Assembly (NCBI GenBank): GCA_019116245.1
Contig: DXCC01000006.1
Span: 34,855 to 98,854, forward strand
Source of the DNA: Candidatus Tidjanibacter faecipullorum
GTDB taxonomy: Bacteria > Bacteroidota > Bacteroidia > Bacteroidales > Rikenellaceae
Reading direction: 5' to 3'
DNA: 64,000 bases
Below are positions 44,646-54,335 of this stretch, in pieces. The notes below the pieces were generated by a model. It was given only the letters and a program-made list of their open reading frames with translations. It made no database searches and was not told where the DNA came from. Numbering within the stretch: the first letter of the stretch is position 1; the number at the start of each line of letters is the position of its first letter. Made by a program: the position numbers and the translations under genes.

Positions 44646-45836
44646 TCAGCCCAGCCGGTCGAGGCAGCGGCGGATGATGCGGCAGGCGTCGCGGATCTCG
44701 TCGTCCGTGATGACCAGCGGAGGCGAGATGCGGAAGGCCGTGTCGCAGAAGAGGAACCAGTCGCTCAGGATGCCCTCCTCTTTGAAGAGCTCCATCATGC
44801 GGTAGAGCCGGTCGGAGGAGCCTACCTCCACGGCCAGCAGCAGACCGCTGCGGCGGATTTCGCCGACGGCGGGGTGGGCGGCCAGCAGTTGTTCGAAGAG
44901 GGCTCCCTTGCGCTCGACCTCCTCGAGGCAGCGGTGCTCGATGAGGTACTCCATGGCGGCAAGACCGGCCGCACAGCAGACCGGATGGCCGCCGAAGGTG
45001 GTGATATGGCCCAGAGCCGGGTCGTGCGACAGACACTCCATGATGGCCTGCGAGGAGACGAAGGCGCCGAGCGGCATGCCGCCGCCGAGCGCCTTGGCCA
45101 GGCAGACGATGTCGGGCGTGACGCCGTAGCGCTGCATGGCGAACATGGCGCCCGTCCGGCCGAATCCGGTCTGGATCTCGTCGAAGATCAGCAGGGCACC
45201 CGTCTCGTCGCACCGGCGGCGCAGTGCCTCGAGGTAGCCGGGGGCAGGGAGGCGTACGCCCGCTTCGCCCTGTACGGGTTCGACCAGCACGCAGGCCGTT
45301 TCCTCCGTGATGAGCGTCAGGTCATCCAGCGCGTTGAAGCGAATCCACTCCACGCCGGGCAGCAGCGGACCGTAGGCTTCCGAGAATTCGGGGGCGTCCA
45401 TGACGCTCATCGAGCCGTGGGTCGAGCCGTGGTAGGCGTTGTGGCAGGCGATCATCCGGCGGCGGCCGGTGCGCCGCTTGGCCAGTTTGAGGGCGCCTTC
45501 CACCGCCTCGGCGCCCGAATTGACGAAATAGACCGTATCGAGCGGGGCGGGCAGGTACTCGGCGAGCCGGGCGGCATAGCGCACCTGGGGCCGTTCCACC
45601 ATCTCGCCGTAGACCATGACGTGGGTGTAGGCCTGTGCCTGGCGGCAGATGGCCGTCGTTACGGCCGGGTTGTTGTGGCCGGCATTGCTGACCGATACGC
45701 CGGCCACCAGGTCGTAGTAGCGTTTCCCTTCCGGCGTGTAGAAGCAGGAGCCTTCGGCCCGTTCCACCTCCACCAGCATGGGCGAGGGCGAGGTCTGGGC
45801 AATGTGGCGCAGAAATTGTTTGCGAAGCGTATCCAT
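44646..45836 (-). CDS. class III PLP-dependent aminotransferase (ArgD/DapC-like)
   Basis: A 396-aa fold-type I enzyme. Motifs: DLVAGVSVSNAGHNNP, VNSGAEAVEGALKLAKRRTGR, CHNAYHGSTHGSMSV, VLVEPVQGEAGVRLP, LLIFDEIQTGFGRTG (the Asp binding the PLP ring nitrogen) and CLAKALGGGMPLG with the Schiff-base Lys. The family includes acetylornithine and succinyl-diaminopimelate aminotransferases. Lying 4 nt downstream of lysC and close to dapD, it may serve diaminopimelate synthesis, but ornithine or gamma-aminobutyrate substrates are possible. Confidence 0.87.
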   Translation of the reverse strand: MDTLRKQFLRHIAQTSPSPMLVEVERAEGSCFYTPEGKRYYDLVAGVSVSNAGHNNPAVTTAICRQAQAYTHVMVYGEMVERPQVRYAARLAEYLPAPLDTVYFVNSGAEAVEGALKLAKRRTGRRRMIACHNAYHGSTHGSMSVMDAPEFSEAYGPLLPGVEWIRFNALDDLTLITEETACVLVEPVQGEAGVRLPAPGYLEALRRRCDETGALLIFDEIQTGFGRTGAMFAMQRYGVTPDIVCLAKALGGGMPLGAFVSSQAIMECLSHDPALGHITTFGGHPVCCAAGLAAMEYLIEHRCLEEVERKGALFEQLLAAHPAVGEIRRSGLLLAVEVGSSDRLYRMMELFKEEGILSDWFLFCDTAFRISPPLVITDDEIRDACRIIRRCLDRLG

Positions 45837-45840
45837 GGGT

Positions 45841-47106
45841 TTATTCCTCCTTTTTGCGGACCACCTGCAGGGTGCGGCGCGTGCGCTGCATCAGATAGAC
45901 CTCCGGCGAGGAGCCGAACGAGGCGGTCTGTTGGGGCGTGTAGTTGCGGATGGTGAGCAGCTCCATGTCCGTGTTGTATTTCGTGAAGTAGCCCTCCTCG
46001 GAGAGACGGGCCACCAGTTCGTCCAGATGGCGCGTGCGGTCGATGCACAGGTCGAGGTTGACGGCCGAACTCTGGATCAGGTTGACCTTGACCATGTACT
46101 CGTTGAGCAGGGCGAAGATGCTGGCAAACCGCTCTTCCAGAATGAACGAGAGGTCGTTGGCGCGGATGGTGAGCAGCACCTGGGCCGGTTTGACGATCAG
46201 GATCGGGATCTCGCGGTTCTTCTTGACCCCCGCACGGATGACGCTGCCCGGCAGCGAGGGGTCGAGGAAGCAGCGGACGTAGAGCGGAATGTTGCGGTTC
46301 TGGAGCGGTTTGATCGTCTTGGGGTGAATGATCTGGGCGCCGCTGTAGGCCAGTTCGATGGCGTCGAGGTAGTTCATCTCGGGGATGTGGCTGACATCCT
46401 TGAAGAGCTTGGGGTCGCCGTTCAGAATGCCCTTGACGTCCTTCCAGATCGTCACGCTTTCGGCGTCCAGGATGTAGCCGACCGCGGCGGCGGAGTAGTC
46501 CGAACCTTCGCGGCCGATGGTGGTCGGCGCACCGTCCTCGGTGGCGCCGATGAAGCCCTGTCCGACATAGACGCGGGCGTCGGTGGCGTGGATGAGCGTG
46601 CCGAGCCGCTCGGCCGACCGCTCCAGATCGACGTTGGCATCCTTGTGGCGGGCATTGGTGACGAAGCATTCGCGCATGTCCACCCAGGTGTTCGCCACGC
46701 CGGCCGTGGCCAGGTAGTCCGAGACGATCGAGGTGGAGAGCAGTTCGCCGAAGCTGACGATGCGGTCGTACCACACCTCGTATTCGCGCATGGCGGGATT
46801 GGAGGTGGCGATCACCTCCTCGAGCTCCATGTAGAAGCGTCCTACGCGTTCGGGCATGTAGCCGTCGGGCCAGAGGTCGGCGATGATGGCGTTGTGGTAG
46901 TCCACCACCTGCTGGAGCTTGAGGAGCGCTTCGCCGGTGCGTCCTTCGTAGAAGTCGTCGAGCAGCCGTTCCAGGGCGTTGGTCGTCTTGCCCATGGCCG
47001 AGACGATGATGAAGAGCCGGTCGCTTTCGGCGGCGGCGATGGAGGCGAGGTTGCGCACGCCGTCGGCCGTGCGTACCGAGGCTCCACCGAATTTATAGAC
47101 TTTCAT
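45841..47106 (-). CDS. lysC: aspartate kinase
   Basis: A 421-aa enzyme: MKVYKFGGASVRTADGV is the ATP-site opening, then IIVSAMGKTTNALERLL, SFGELLSTSIVSDYL, a GREGSDYSAAAVGYILDA nucleotide-binding motif and WKDVKGILNGDPKL. The C-terminal third (from about residue 290) is an ACT-type regulatory region, weaker in sequence. It phosphorylates aspartate, the first step to lysine, threonine and methionine. It is monofunctional, with no homoserine dehydrogenase domain. Shared operon with the aminotransferase; dapD lies 2.4 kb away on the other strand. Confidence 0.94.
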   Translation of the reverse strand: MKVYKFGGASVRTADGVRNLASIAAAESDRLFIIVSAMGKTTNALERLLDDFYEGRTGEALLKLQQVVDYHNAIIADLWPDGYMPERVGRFYMELEEVIATSNPAMREYEVWYDRIVSFGELLSTSIVSDYLATAGVANTWVDMRECFVTNARHKDANVDLERSAERLGTLIHATDARVYVGQGFIGATEDGAPTTIGREGSDYSAAAVGYILDAESVTIWKDVKGILNGDPKLFKDVSHIPEMNYLDAIELAYSGAQIIHPKTIKPLQNRNIPLYVRCFLDPSLPGSVIRAGVKKNREIPILIVKPAQVLLTIRANDLSFILEERFASIFALLNEYMVKVNLIQSSAVNLDLCIDRTRHLDELVARLSEEGYFTKYNTDMELLTIRNYTPQQTASFGSSPEVYLMQRTRRTLQVVRKKEE

Positions 47107-47145
47107 GATGAGTTGGTTGTAGGTATCTGTTTGCTGCGGATTCGT

Positions 47146-47182
47146 GGAAAAGGCTAAGCCTCCCCGTGCGGGAGACTTAGCC
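47146..47182 (-). terminator. intrinsic terminator of the prolyl oligopeptidase gene
   Basis: GGCTAAG...CTTAGCC with inner CTCCC/GGGAG pairing forms a long stem followed on the minus strand by TTTTCC, just ahead of lysC. Confidence 0.85.
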
Positions 47183-47211
47183 CTGTGTGCGGTAGTTGGC
47201 GCGCGGAGCGG

Positions 47212-49365
47212 CTACTCGATGGTGCGGTAGTCGGAGTCCGTGTTCCAGAAGAAGAACGACTGCATGTCGGCCGCCTCGGCGATGCGCTTGCTGGTGGGCT
47301 TGCCGGCGCCGTGGCCCGCATTGGATTCGATGCGGATCAGGACGGGTCTGTCGCATCCCTGGGCCTCCTGCAGCGTCGCGGCGAACTTGAACGAGTGGGC
47401 CGGTACGACGCGGTCGTCGTGGTCGCCGGTCGTAATCATCGTGGCGGGATAGCAGGTGCCTGCCTTGATGTTGTGTAGCGGCGAGTATTTGTAGATGTAG
47501 GCAAACTGTTCGGGGTCGTCGCTCGAGCCGTATTCGACGGCCCAGCCCCAGCCTACCGTGAAGAGGTGGTAGCGGAGCATGTCGAGCACGCCCACCTGCG
47601 GGAAGGCGACGGCGAACAGGTCGGGACGCTGCGTCATGCAGGCGCCCACGAGCAGACCGCCGTTTGAACCGCCGGCGATGGCCAGTTTGTCGCGGCTGGT
47701 GTATTTGTGGTCGATCAGGTATTCGCACGCGGCGATGAAGTCATCGAAGACGTTCTGTTTCTTGTCGAGCATGCCGGCGCGGTGCCACTTCTCGCCGTAT
47801 TCGTTGCCGCCGCGCAGGTTCACCGATACGTAGATGCCGCCCTGTTCCATGATGGCGATGTTGTTCGGGTTGAAGCCGGGGGTCAGCGGGGCGTTGAAGC
47901 CGCCGTAGCCGTACACGTAGGTCGGATTCTTGCCGTTCATCTTCAGCCCCTTGCGGTAGGAGACGAACATCGGAACCTGCGTGCCGTCCTTGCTGGTGAA
48001 GAAGATCTGCTCGGTCATGTACTCCTCCGGGTCGAAGGCTACTTCCGGACGGGCGTAGAGGGTCGAGGTGCCGGTGGCCAGATCGTAGCGGTAAACCGAC
48101 GGGGGCGCAATGAACGACGAGAAGGTGTAGAAGACCTCCGTGGCGTCGTCCTCGCCGCTGAAGCCGCCTGCCGTACCGATGCCGGGCAGTTCCACTTCGC
48201 GAACCGGTTTGCCCTCCGTGGTGTACTGGTAGACGCGGCTGGCGGCATCCTGCATGTAGATGGCGATCAGGTGGTCACCCACGAAGCGGACGCTCTGCAG
48301 CAGGTTGTCCGGGTGCTCGGGCAGAATCACCTGCTCGGGGTCGGTCGGATTGTTGAGGTCGACCCGGATGAGGCGGTAGTTGGGGGCATCCTCGTTGGTA
48401 TAGATGTAGGCGTAGTCGCCGATCACCTTGGCGATCATGTATTCGTTCGAGAAGCCCTCGCGCAGGATGCGGAACGGTTCGCGCGAGTCGGCCTTCTTGA
48501 AGCGCAGCTCCTTGCCGCTCGTGCCGGCCGAAATCTCCACGAAGAGCCATTTGCCCATTTCGCCGTCATCGCTGCCGTTGTTGTAGCGCAGCGGATGCTC
48601 GGGGTCGGCATAGATCACCTTGTCCTCCGACTGGGGCGTGCCGATCCGGTGGTAGTAGACCTTCTGGAACTGGTTTTTGCCGGAGAGCTCGGCGCCGGCC
48701 GTCGGTTTCTCGTAGCCCTGGTAGTAGAAGCCCTGCGAATCGGCTGCCCAGCTCGGACCCGAGAACTTCAGCCAGTGCACCTCGTCGCTGAGGGTGCGGC
48801 CCGTCGGGATCTCCTTCACGTAGACGGTCACCCAGTCCGAACCCGACTGGGCCAGACCGTAGGCCATGTACTTGCCGTCCTTGGAGAAGGCGATGCTACT
48901 GAGGGCCACCGTGCCGTCCGGGGAGAGGGCGTTCGGGTCGAGGAACACCTCCGGATCGTCGTCCTCGAGGCTGTCCAGGATGTAGAGGACGCTCTGGTTC
49001 TGCAGACCGTCGTTCCGGAAGACGAAGTAGTAGTCGCCGACCTGGCGGGGCGAGCTGACCTTCTCGTAGTTCCACAGTTCGGTCAGACGGGTCTCGATGG
49101 CGGTGCGGTAGGGGATCTGGGAGAGGTAGTCGAACGTCACCTCGTTTTCGGCAGCCACCCAGGCGGCCGTTTCGGGCGAGTTGTCATCCTCCAGCCAGCG
49201 GTAGGGATCGGCGACAACGGTGCCGTGGTAGTTGTCCGTAACGTCCACCTTGGCGGTTTGCGGATAGGGTTTCATCGTGATCTTCGTCTTTTTTTCGGAC
49301 GAACATGCGACGACGGCCAGGCAGCCGCAGGCCAGCGCCGCATAGTACGGGATCCTTTTCATCAT
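47212..49365 (-). CDS. prolyl oligopeptidase (S9A), lipoprotein-anchored
   Basis: A 717-aa protein with a type II signal peptide; the Cys in VVACSS is near residue 21. The beta-propeller begins YPQTAKVDVTDNYHGTVVADPYRWLEDDNS, and the C-terminal alpha/beta-hydrolase carries the catalytic Ser in AIAGGSNGGLLVG. The Asp is in DHDDRVVPAHSFKF and the His in SNAGHGAGKP. Length fits the family. It cleaves short proline-containing peptides, here most likely in the periplasm or outer leaflet. A -7 element (TAACTTTG) precedes the gene. Confidence 0.94.
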   Translation of the reverse strand: MMKRIPYYAALACGCLAVVACSSEKKTKITMKPYPQTAKVDVTDNYHGTVVADPYRWLEDDNSPETAAWVAAENEVTFDYLSQIPYRTAIETRLTELWNYEKVSSPRQVGDYYFVFRNDGLQNQSVLYILDSLEDDDPEVFLDPNALSPDGTVALSSIAFSKDGKYMAYGLAQSGSDWVTVYVKEIPTGRTLSDEVHWLKFSGPSWAADSQGFYYQGYEKPTAGAELSGKNQFQKVYYHRIGTPQSEDKVIYADPEHPLRYNNGSDDGEMGKWLFVEISAGTSGKELRFKKADSREPFRILREGFSNEYMIAKVIGDYAYIYTNEDAPNYRLIRVDLNNPTDPEQVILPEHPDNLLQSVRFVGDHLIAIYMQDAASRVYQYTTEGKPVREVELPGIGTAGGFSGEDDATEVFYTFSSFIAPPSVYRYDLATGTSTLYARPEVAFDPEEYMTEQIFFTSKDGTQVPMFVSYRKGLKMNGKNPTYVYGYGGFNAPLTPGFNPNNIAIMEQGGIYVSVNLRGGNEYGEKWHRAGMLDKKQNVFDDFIAACEYLIDHKYTSRDKLAIAGGSNGGLLVGACMTQRPDLFAVAFPQVGVLDMLRYHLFTVGWGWAVEYGSSDDPEQFAYIYKYSPLHNIKAGTCYPATMITTGDHDDRVVPAHSFKFAATLQEAQGCDRPVLIRIESNAGHGAGKPTSKRIAEAADMQSFFFWNTDSDYRTIE

Positions 49366-49419
49366 GTTATTGTTAGTTCAAGAAAATACGGGGTCGGAAG
49401 AGCCGGAAAACTCTTCTTA

Positions 49420-49427
49420 CAAAGTTA
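49420..49427 (-). promoter_or_regulatory. -7 element (TAACTTTG) for the prolyl oligopeptidase gene
   Basis: Exact TAnnTTTG match on the minus strand, 55 nt before the start, in the divergent gap with dapD. Confidence 0.6.
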
Positions 49428-49541
49428 GGAACTTCTCGGCATCTATCCCGCTACTTTTCGGGAGAAATGAGGATAATCGGAAAAATGTTTAAATTTACTC
49501 CGAATAATGTCGAACTTTCGACCTCAAAATTGAAGCAAACT

Positions 49542-50378
49542 ATGGATACTGTAAAGGACCGGGAGGAACTCCGGAGCATCATAGACCGGGTGTGGGAAGA
49601 CCACACGCAGCTGCGCAACCTCGAGGCCCAGGCGGCCGTCAACGAAGTGATCGAGCGGCTCGACCGCGGCGAACTGCGTGCCGCCGAACCCGATGGCGAG
49701 GGCGGCTGGATGGTCAACGACTGGGTCAAGAAGGCCGTGATCCTCTATTTCCCGACCCGCGAGCTGCGGCAGACCAATGCCGGCGAGATGGAATATTACG
49801 ACAAGATGAACCTCAAGCGCAACTACCGCGAGCAGGGGGTGCGCGTGGTGCCGCCGGCCGTGGCGCGCTACGGTGCCTTTCTGGGACGCGGCGTGGTGAT
49901 GATGCCCTCCTATGTCAATATCGGCGCCTATGTCGATGAGGGTACGATGATCGATACGTGGGCGACGGTGGGTTCGTGCGCCCAGATCGGCAAGGATGTG
50001 CACCTGAGCGGCGGCGTCGGCATCGGCGGCGTGCTGGAGCCCGTGCAGGCCGCGCCGGTCATCGTCGAGGACAACTGTTTCATCGGTTCGCGCTGCATCA
50101 TCGTCGAAGGGGTGCGCATCGCCCGCGAGGCGGTGATCGGGGCCGGAACGGTCATCACCGCTTCGACGAAGATCGTGGATGTGTCGGGCGAGGAACCCCG
50201 GGTTTACCGTGGTTATGTGCCGCCGCGTTCGGTGGTGATTCCCGGCACCTGCCCCAAACGTTTCCCGGCCGGCGAGTACGGCGTTCCCTGCGCGCTGATC
50301 ATCGGCCAGCGCAAGGAGAGCACCGACCTGAAAACCTCGCTGAACGACGCCCTGCGCGATTTCGACGTACCGGTTTAG
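49542..50378 (+). CDS. dapD: tetrahydrodipicolinate N-succinyltransferase
   Basis: A 278-aa hexapeptide-repeat transferase. It opens MDTVKDREELRSIIDRVWED, then has VNDWVKKAVILYFPTRE, MNLKRNYREQGVRVVPPAVARYGAFL and the left-handed beta-helix with MPSYVNIGAYVDEGTMIDTWATVGSCAQIGKDVHLSGGVGIGGVLEP. The family uses succinyl-CoA to succinylate tetrahydrodipicolinate in the diaminopimelate pathway. I choose ATG 49542 because the upstream in-frame extension (25 residues) is not family-like. DapD presence implies the succinylase route rather than the DapL aminotransferase route often found in Bacteroidetes. Confidence 0.94.
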   Translation: MDTVKDREELRSIIDRVWEDHTQLRNLEAQAAVNEVIERLDRGELRAAEPDGEGGWMVNDWVKKAVILYFPTRELRQTNAGEMEYYDKMNLKRNYREQGVRVVPPAVARYGAFLGRGVVMMPSYVNIGAYVDEGTMIDTWATVGSCAQIGKDVHLSGGVGIGGVLEPVQAAPVIVEDNCFIGSRCIIVEGVRIAREAVIGAGTVITASTKIVDVSGEEPRVYRGYVPPRSVVIPGTCPKRFPAGEYGVPCALIIGQRKESTDLKTSLNDALRDFDVPV

Positions 50379-50439
50379 CCGCCGGGCGGGGGCGGAGCGA
50401 GAGACCTCCCGTGGATTGACTTACTGTAAAATACGACGT

Positions 50440-53340
50440 ATGAAGAAGTACTGGCAGATACTGTGTGCGGCCTTGATGTGCCTCTGCGGGTATGCCTGCA
50501 GCAACATCGACGGGCTGAACGACTACAATGCCGTCTTTTCGTTCGAGATCACCGACCACAAGGGAACCGGCGGTCCGATCGAGATCGGCGAGGCCGAGAT
50601 GGACGGCAACTACATCGTCATTCCGGTGCTGCACGGCATTCATAATTTTCCGCTCTACATCAAGGGCGAACCCAAGTTTGAGAACCCGATCGACTGTGTG
50701 GTGGGGATTGACTTCAACGACTGGGTGGAGATCGACCTCAAGCGGGGCGGCGAGAGCGGCAACGAACCGCTGCTGGACGAGCAGGGCAACTACCTGTTCG
50801 AGGAGCCGACCTTCTATGTGCAGGCGCTCAGTGGCCTGCCCCGCAAATATACGCTGAAGATCGACTATCAGGCCACCAGCAGCGATGCCGAGATCCTCTC
50901 CATGGTACAGTTTGCCGAACGGCCGGAGACAACGGTGGTCGGCGATCTGCTCTCGGTGCAGAGCGGCGCTTCGGACGGCACCAATACGGCGCTGCTGAAT
51001 GTGGTGAACCCCGTCTATCCGTTCAGCGTGACGCCCGTCTTCATCCTCAGCGACGGAGCAACCCTGGAGGGCAACGGCGAAACCTCCTACACGTTCGAGG
51101 ATGCCTCCACGCGCCACACGCTGACGGTCACCGCGCTCGACGGCACGCAGAAGGTGTGGTCGTTCGGCATGACCGTGCTTCCCGTGGTGAACGGCAACAG
51201 CGACGGCGTGGACGAGGCGATGCTGCAGTTTACCGATCTGAACGGGCTTTCGGTCGAACCGGACAGCTCGGGGTTCCTGGTCGAGGAGTTTGATTTCACC
51301 GCATCCGCACCGGCGACGGAGACGACGGCTGTGCGGCAGACGCGCTCCGTAGAGTCCCTGTCTGCCCGCGGGCAGCTCCTGCCCACGGCCGGGACCGCCG
51401 ACCGGCAGCTGACCGATACGCTGCACATTTATGTCAATGCCTTCTCGGGCGATCCCTTCCCGCTGTCGGTGCGGCTGAATTTCCCGCTTTCCGAGACGGT
51501 GGCGCTGGTGGGCAATGTTCAGTCGATGACCTTCGCATCGCTGGAGGAGACGCAGGATTTCTGGCTGCTGGATACCTCCACGGAACTGGCGCGCCACTGG
51601 ATCGTGGCCCTGGAGTCCTACGAATCGCCCGTAGCTTCCGTACTCTCATTTTCCTATGAATATACCGCCTCGCAGGTGAGCGAATCGCTGTTCGGCCCCT
51701 CGGTGCCCGCCATCGTGATGGATGAGGAGCGGACGGTGGAGATCGATCCCGTCAACCGGGCCATTTACCTGCGGGCCGTTGAAGTCCATACGCCGGGTAC
51801 GCTCGGCGGTACCTGGTCGCTCAACCTGACCGTGGACATGCAGGTCAGCAACGGCGCCTCGCTGGTCAACCTCTCCGGTTTCGACTGGGTGGGCGCCGAT
51901 TCATGGAAGACGCCCAAGACATTCGGCGTGCGGGCCGCGGACGGCACGGTGTACGAATGGAAGGTGGTCATTCGCGACTGGACCAACGGCGAACCGACGC
52001 CGGCCGACGGGTGCGACCTGTTGAACGTGGCCGTGCGGGAGGTGCGCCCCTATGTCGTGAAGCTCGAGGACGAACCGTTGACCATCGACCGGGACAACCG
52101 GACGGTGACGATCAACGTGGCCGAGGATGAAGGCGGCTATCCGATCTCGGTGGCGCTGGACTATACGCTCTCCGACTATGCCCGCATCACGACCCAGAAC
52201 GGTGGCCGCGATCCGCTGGTGTTTGCCTCGTCCGAGGCGACCAATACGGTGGAGATCGTCTCCGAGAGCGGCACGAACCGGGCCACGTGGACCTTCCGCC
52301 TGCGTCCGCCCTCGAAGGAGATCGGCACGGACGTCACCTCGTTCCGGATCGAATCCTTCTCGGACACTGCATTCGGCGCCGAGGTCGGGAGCATCGATAC
52401 CGAAGGGGCGGCCATCAACCTGAATTTCACCAAGGTGGGCAGCTTCCCCGTGACGATGAATTTCCGGATGGGACTTTCCTATAAGGCGACCAGCTCGATT
52501 ACCGACGTGTACGGAGCGGGTACGCTGACCTTCAACGGGCTGGAGGATCAGACCTTCGTGGTGACGGCCCAGAACGGCGACCAGCGGCAGTGGACGATCC
52601 GCGTGACCTACCTGCCCCAGCTGCAGGACTACACCTTCGAGCAGTGGGCCAACTCGACGACCCTGCTGCCGGCGGGTGTGCGGGGCAATCCCTACTGGGC
52701 GTCGGCCAACATGACCTCGCCGGTGAAGGTGACGGGCATGACCGAAACGGAGGGCGCTCCCGGTCAGGGCAAGGCCGTGCAGCTCAAGACGACCAGTACG
52801 CTGATCGGGCGTCTGGCGGCCGGTTCGCTCTTCCTGGGCTGGTTCGACGCCTCGGATCCGCTGGGCAACATGAACGACCCGACGGTGATGACCTGGCAGG
52901 GCATCCCCTTCTCGTCCAGCCGTCCGATCCGCGGCATGGAGGTGGACGTATGGTACCATCCGGGCAACGGAGCCGCCAGCGACGGCGGTGCCCTGACGAT
53001 CGAACTGGTCCGTCAGCGGGACGCTTCGCAGGAGTTCGAGTACCACGGGCGCAAACCCGACGGTACCTGGCATCCGAAGAACAACGCCGACATGGTGGCG
53101 CACGGCCGGGCCGTGGTGGCCACGCAGTCGGGTACGCTCGACAACGGTGATACGGCAACCCAGGTGGTGCCCGACAGCCAGTGGACGACGATTTTCGTGC
53201 CGCTCGAATATGCGGGAGCCTATCCGGACTATACCCATCTGTCGATCATCTGCTCCTCCTCCTCGCAGGGCGACGCCTTCAAGGGGACGGCCGGTTCGAC
53301 GATGAAACTCGATAACATGAGACTGGTTTATGAAGAATAA
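50440..53340 (+). CDS. large surface lipoprotein with Ig-like repeats and C-terminal PCMD-type domain
   Basis: A 966-aa protein. The type II signal peptide places the lipid-modified Cys at about residue 21 (CGYACSN). About five repeats with Ig-like or DUF5018-like style follow (around residues 25-145, 150-255, 260-400, 400-530 and 535-730), each ending in phrases such as LTVTALDGTQKVWSFGMTV or FVVTAQNGDQRQWTIRVTY. The last 240 residues (from YTFEQWANSTTLLPAGVRG on) look like the putative carbohydrate metabolism domain PCMD. Likely displayed on the outer membrane and binding a polysaccharide or glycoprotein. The downstream barrel gene overlaps its end by 11 bp. Confidence 0.75.
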   Translation: MKKYWQILCAALMCLCGYACSNIDGLNDYNAVFSFEITDHKGTGGPIEIGEAEMDGNYIVIPVLHGIHNFPLYIKGEPKFENPIDCVVGIDFNDWVEIDLKRGGESGNEPLLDEQGNYLFEEPTFYVQALSGLPRKYTLKIDYQATSSDAEILSMVQFAERPETTVVGDLLSVQSGASDGTNTALLNVVNPVYPFSVTPVFILSDGATLEGNGETSYTFEDASTRHTLTVTALDGTQKVWSFGMTVLPVVNGNSDGVDEAMLQFTDLNGLSVEPDSSGFLVEEFDFTASAPATETTAVRQTRSVESLSARGQLLPTAGTADRQLTDTLHIYVNAFSGDPFPLSVRLNFPLSETVALVGNVQSMTFASLEETQDFWLLDTSTELARHWIVALESYESPVASVLSFSYEYTASQVSESLFGPSVPAIVMDEERTVEIDPVNRAIYLRAVEVHTPGTLGGTWSLNLTVDMQVSNGASLVNLSGFDWVGADSWKTPKTFGVRAADGTVYEWKVVIRDWTNGEPTPADGCDLLNVAVREVRPYVVKLEDEPLTIDRDNRTVTINVAEDEGGYPISVALDYTLSDYARITTQNGGRDPLVFASSEATNTVEIVSESGTNRATWTFRLRPPSKEIGTDVTSFRIESFSDTAFGAEVGSIDTEGAAINLNFTKVGSFPVTMNFRMGLSYKATSSITDVYGAGTLTFNGLEDQTFVVTAQNGDQRQWTIRVTYLPQLQDYTFEQWANSTTLLPAGVRGNPYWASANMTSPVKVTGMTETEGAPGQGKAVQLKTTSTLIGRLAAGSLFLGWFDASDPLGNMNDPTVMTWQGIPFSSSRPIRGMEVDVWYHPGNGAASDGGALTIELVRQRDASQEFEYHGRKPDGTWHPKNNADMVAHGRAVVATQSGTLDNGDTATQVVPDSQWTTIFVPLEYAGAYPDYTHLSIICSSSSQGDAFKGTAGSTMKLDNMRLVYEE

Positions 53341-54331
53341 ACGTGCTGTCGTGCTGGCGGTCGCGGTGATCGTCGGCACCTGGTGGACGGTGGTGGCCCA
53401 GGAACCGTCGAGTCTGGCCGTTGGCGCCGGGCTCCGGCCGACTTCCGGCCTGGCAGGCGAGGTGACGCCGTTGCCCCGGCCTTCGTACGATTCCGTGGCC
53501 GTGGGGACCCTGTCGTGGCCCCGCGAGGGACGCGACACGATCGGACTGAGGACGCAGGTCAAACGGACCGACAGCTGGCTGCAGCGTGCCCTGCGTCAGC
53601 GGGGCGGGCGCTACGCCTTCGGCGTGCATGCCGGCATTGACCTCGGCGGTGCGGTGCCGTGGCCGCCGGCCAACCTGCGTGCCGACGCGATGAAGATGAG
53701 CGCCGTGCCGAAACTCAACCCGTCGCTCGGCCTCTCGTTCACAGCCTTTCTGCCGAAACGGTTCTCCCTGTCGGCCGAGCTGACCTACAAGCAGGTGGGC
53801 ATCGATGCCGAGGCGTGGGTGTCGGGACAGCAGTTCCGGCTCCCCAATCCCGACGGCGAGGACATGATCACCCGGTTCCGCGGAACGGCCAATGTGGTGA
53901 TGGACTTCTCGATGCTGGAGATTCCCGTCTATGTCGGCTACGGCTTCAACGGCGGCCGCAGCCGGGTCTATCTGGGTGCCTATTACAGCTACATCCTGAA
54001 GAGCAACTTCGACACCAAACCGCTCAAGGGCCTGGTGACCAGTTCGGACGGCTCCTACATCATGGTGACGCCCGACAGCCCGATTCCGCCCGACGCCATG
54101 CCGGTCTTCAACGACTATCTCGACTGTTGGGACGTGGGCATGCTGCTGGGCTACGAGTGGCAGATCGTGCCGCGCCTCAAGATGACGGCCCGCTTTTCGA
54201 TGGGCTTCAAGGATATCTTCCGGCCGGGAAGCAACTACCTGGAGTACCGGATGCTGCACATGCGGGGAACGATTGCCATCAGCTACACGTTCCTGCGCTT
54301 CAACGACAATCCATTCAAAAAACACCGTTAG
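53330..54331 (+). CDS. outer-membrane beta-barrel protein (PorT/OmpA-beta-like)
   Basis: A 333-aa protein with a signal peptide (cleavage near VVAQ, residue 23) and a region of about 80 residues before the barrel. Strands such as YAFGVHAGIDLGGAV, LNPSLGLSFTAFLPKRFSLSAELTYKQVG, IPVYVGYGFNGGRSRVYLGAYYSYIL and GTIAISYTFLRF look like beta-barrel hairpins of the PorT type. It overlaps the upstream lipoprotein gene and is followed 4 nt later by birA. The pair with the lipoprotein suggests a membrane-embedded partner for a surface protein; this is inference. Confidence 0.75.
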   Translation: MKNKRAVVLAVAVIVGTWWTVVAQEPSSLAVGAGLRPTSGLAGEVTPLPRPSYDSVAVGTLSWPREGRDTIGLRTQVKRTDSWLQRALRQRGGRYAFGVHAGIDLGGAVPWPPANLRADAMKMSAVPKLNPSLGLSFTAFLPKRFSLSAELTYKQVGIDAEAWVSGQQFRLPNPDGEDMITRFRGTANVVMDFSMLEIPVYVGYGFNGGRSRVYLGAYYSYILKSNFDTKPLKGLVTSSDGSYIMVTPDSPIPPDAMPVFNDYLDCWDVGMLLGYEWQIVPRLKMTARFSMGFKDIFRPGSNYLEYRMLHMRGTIAISYTFLRFNDNPFKKHR

Positions 54332-54335
54332 GAGC

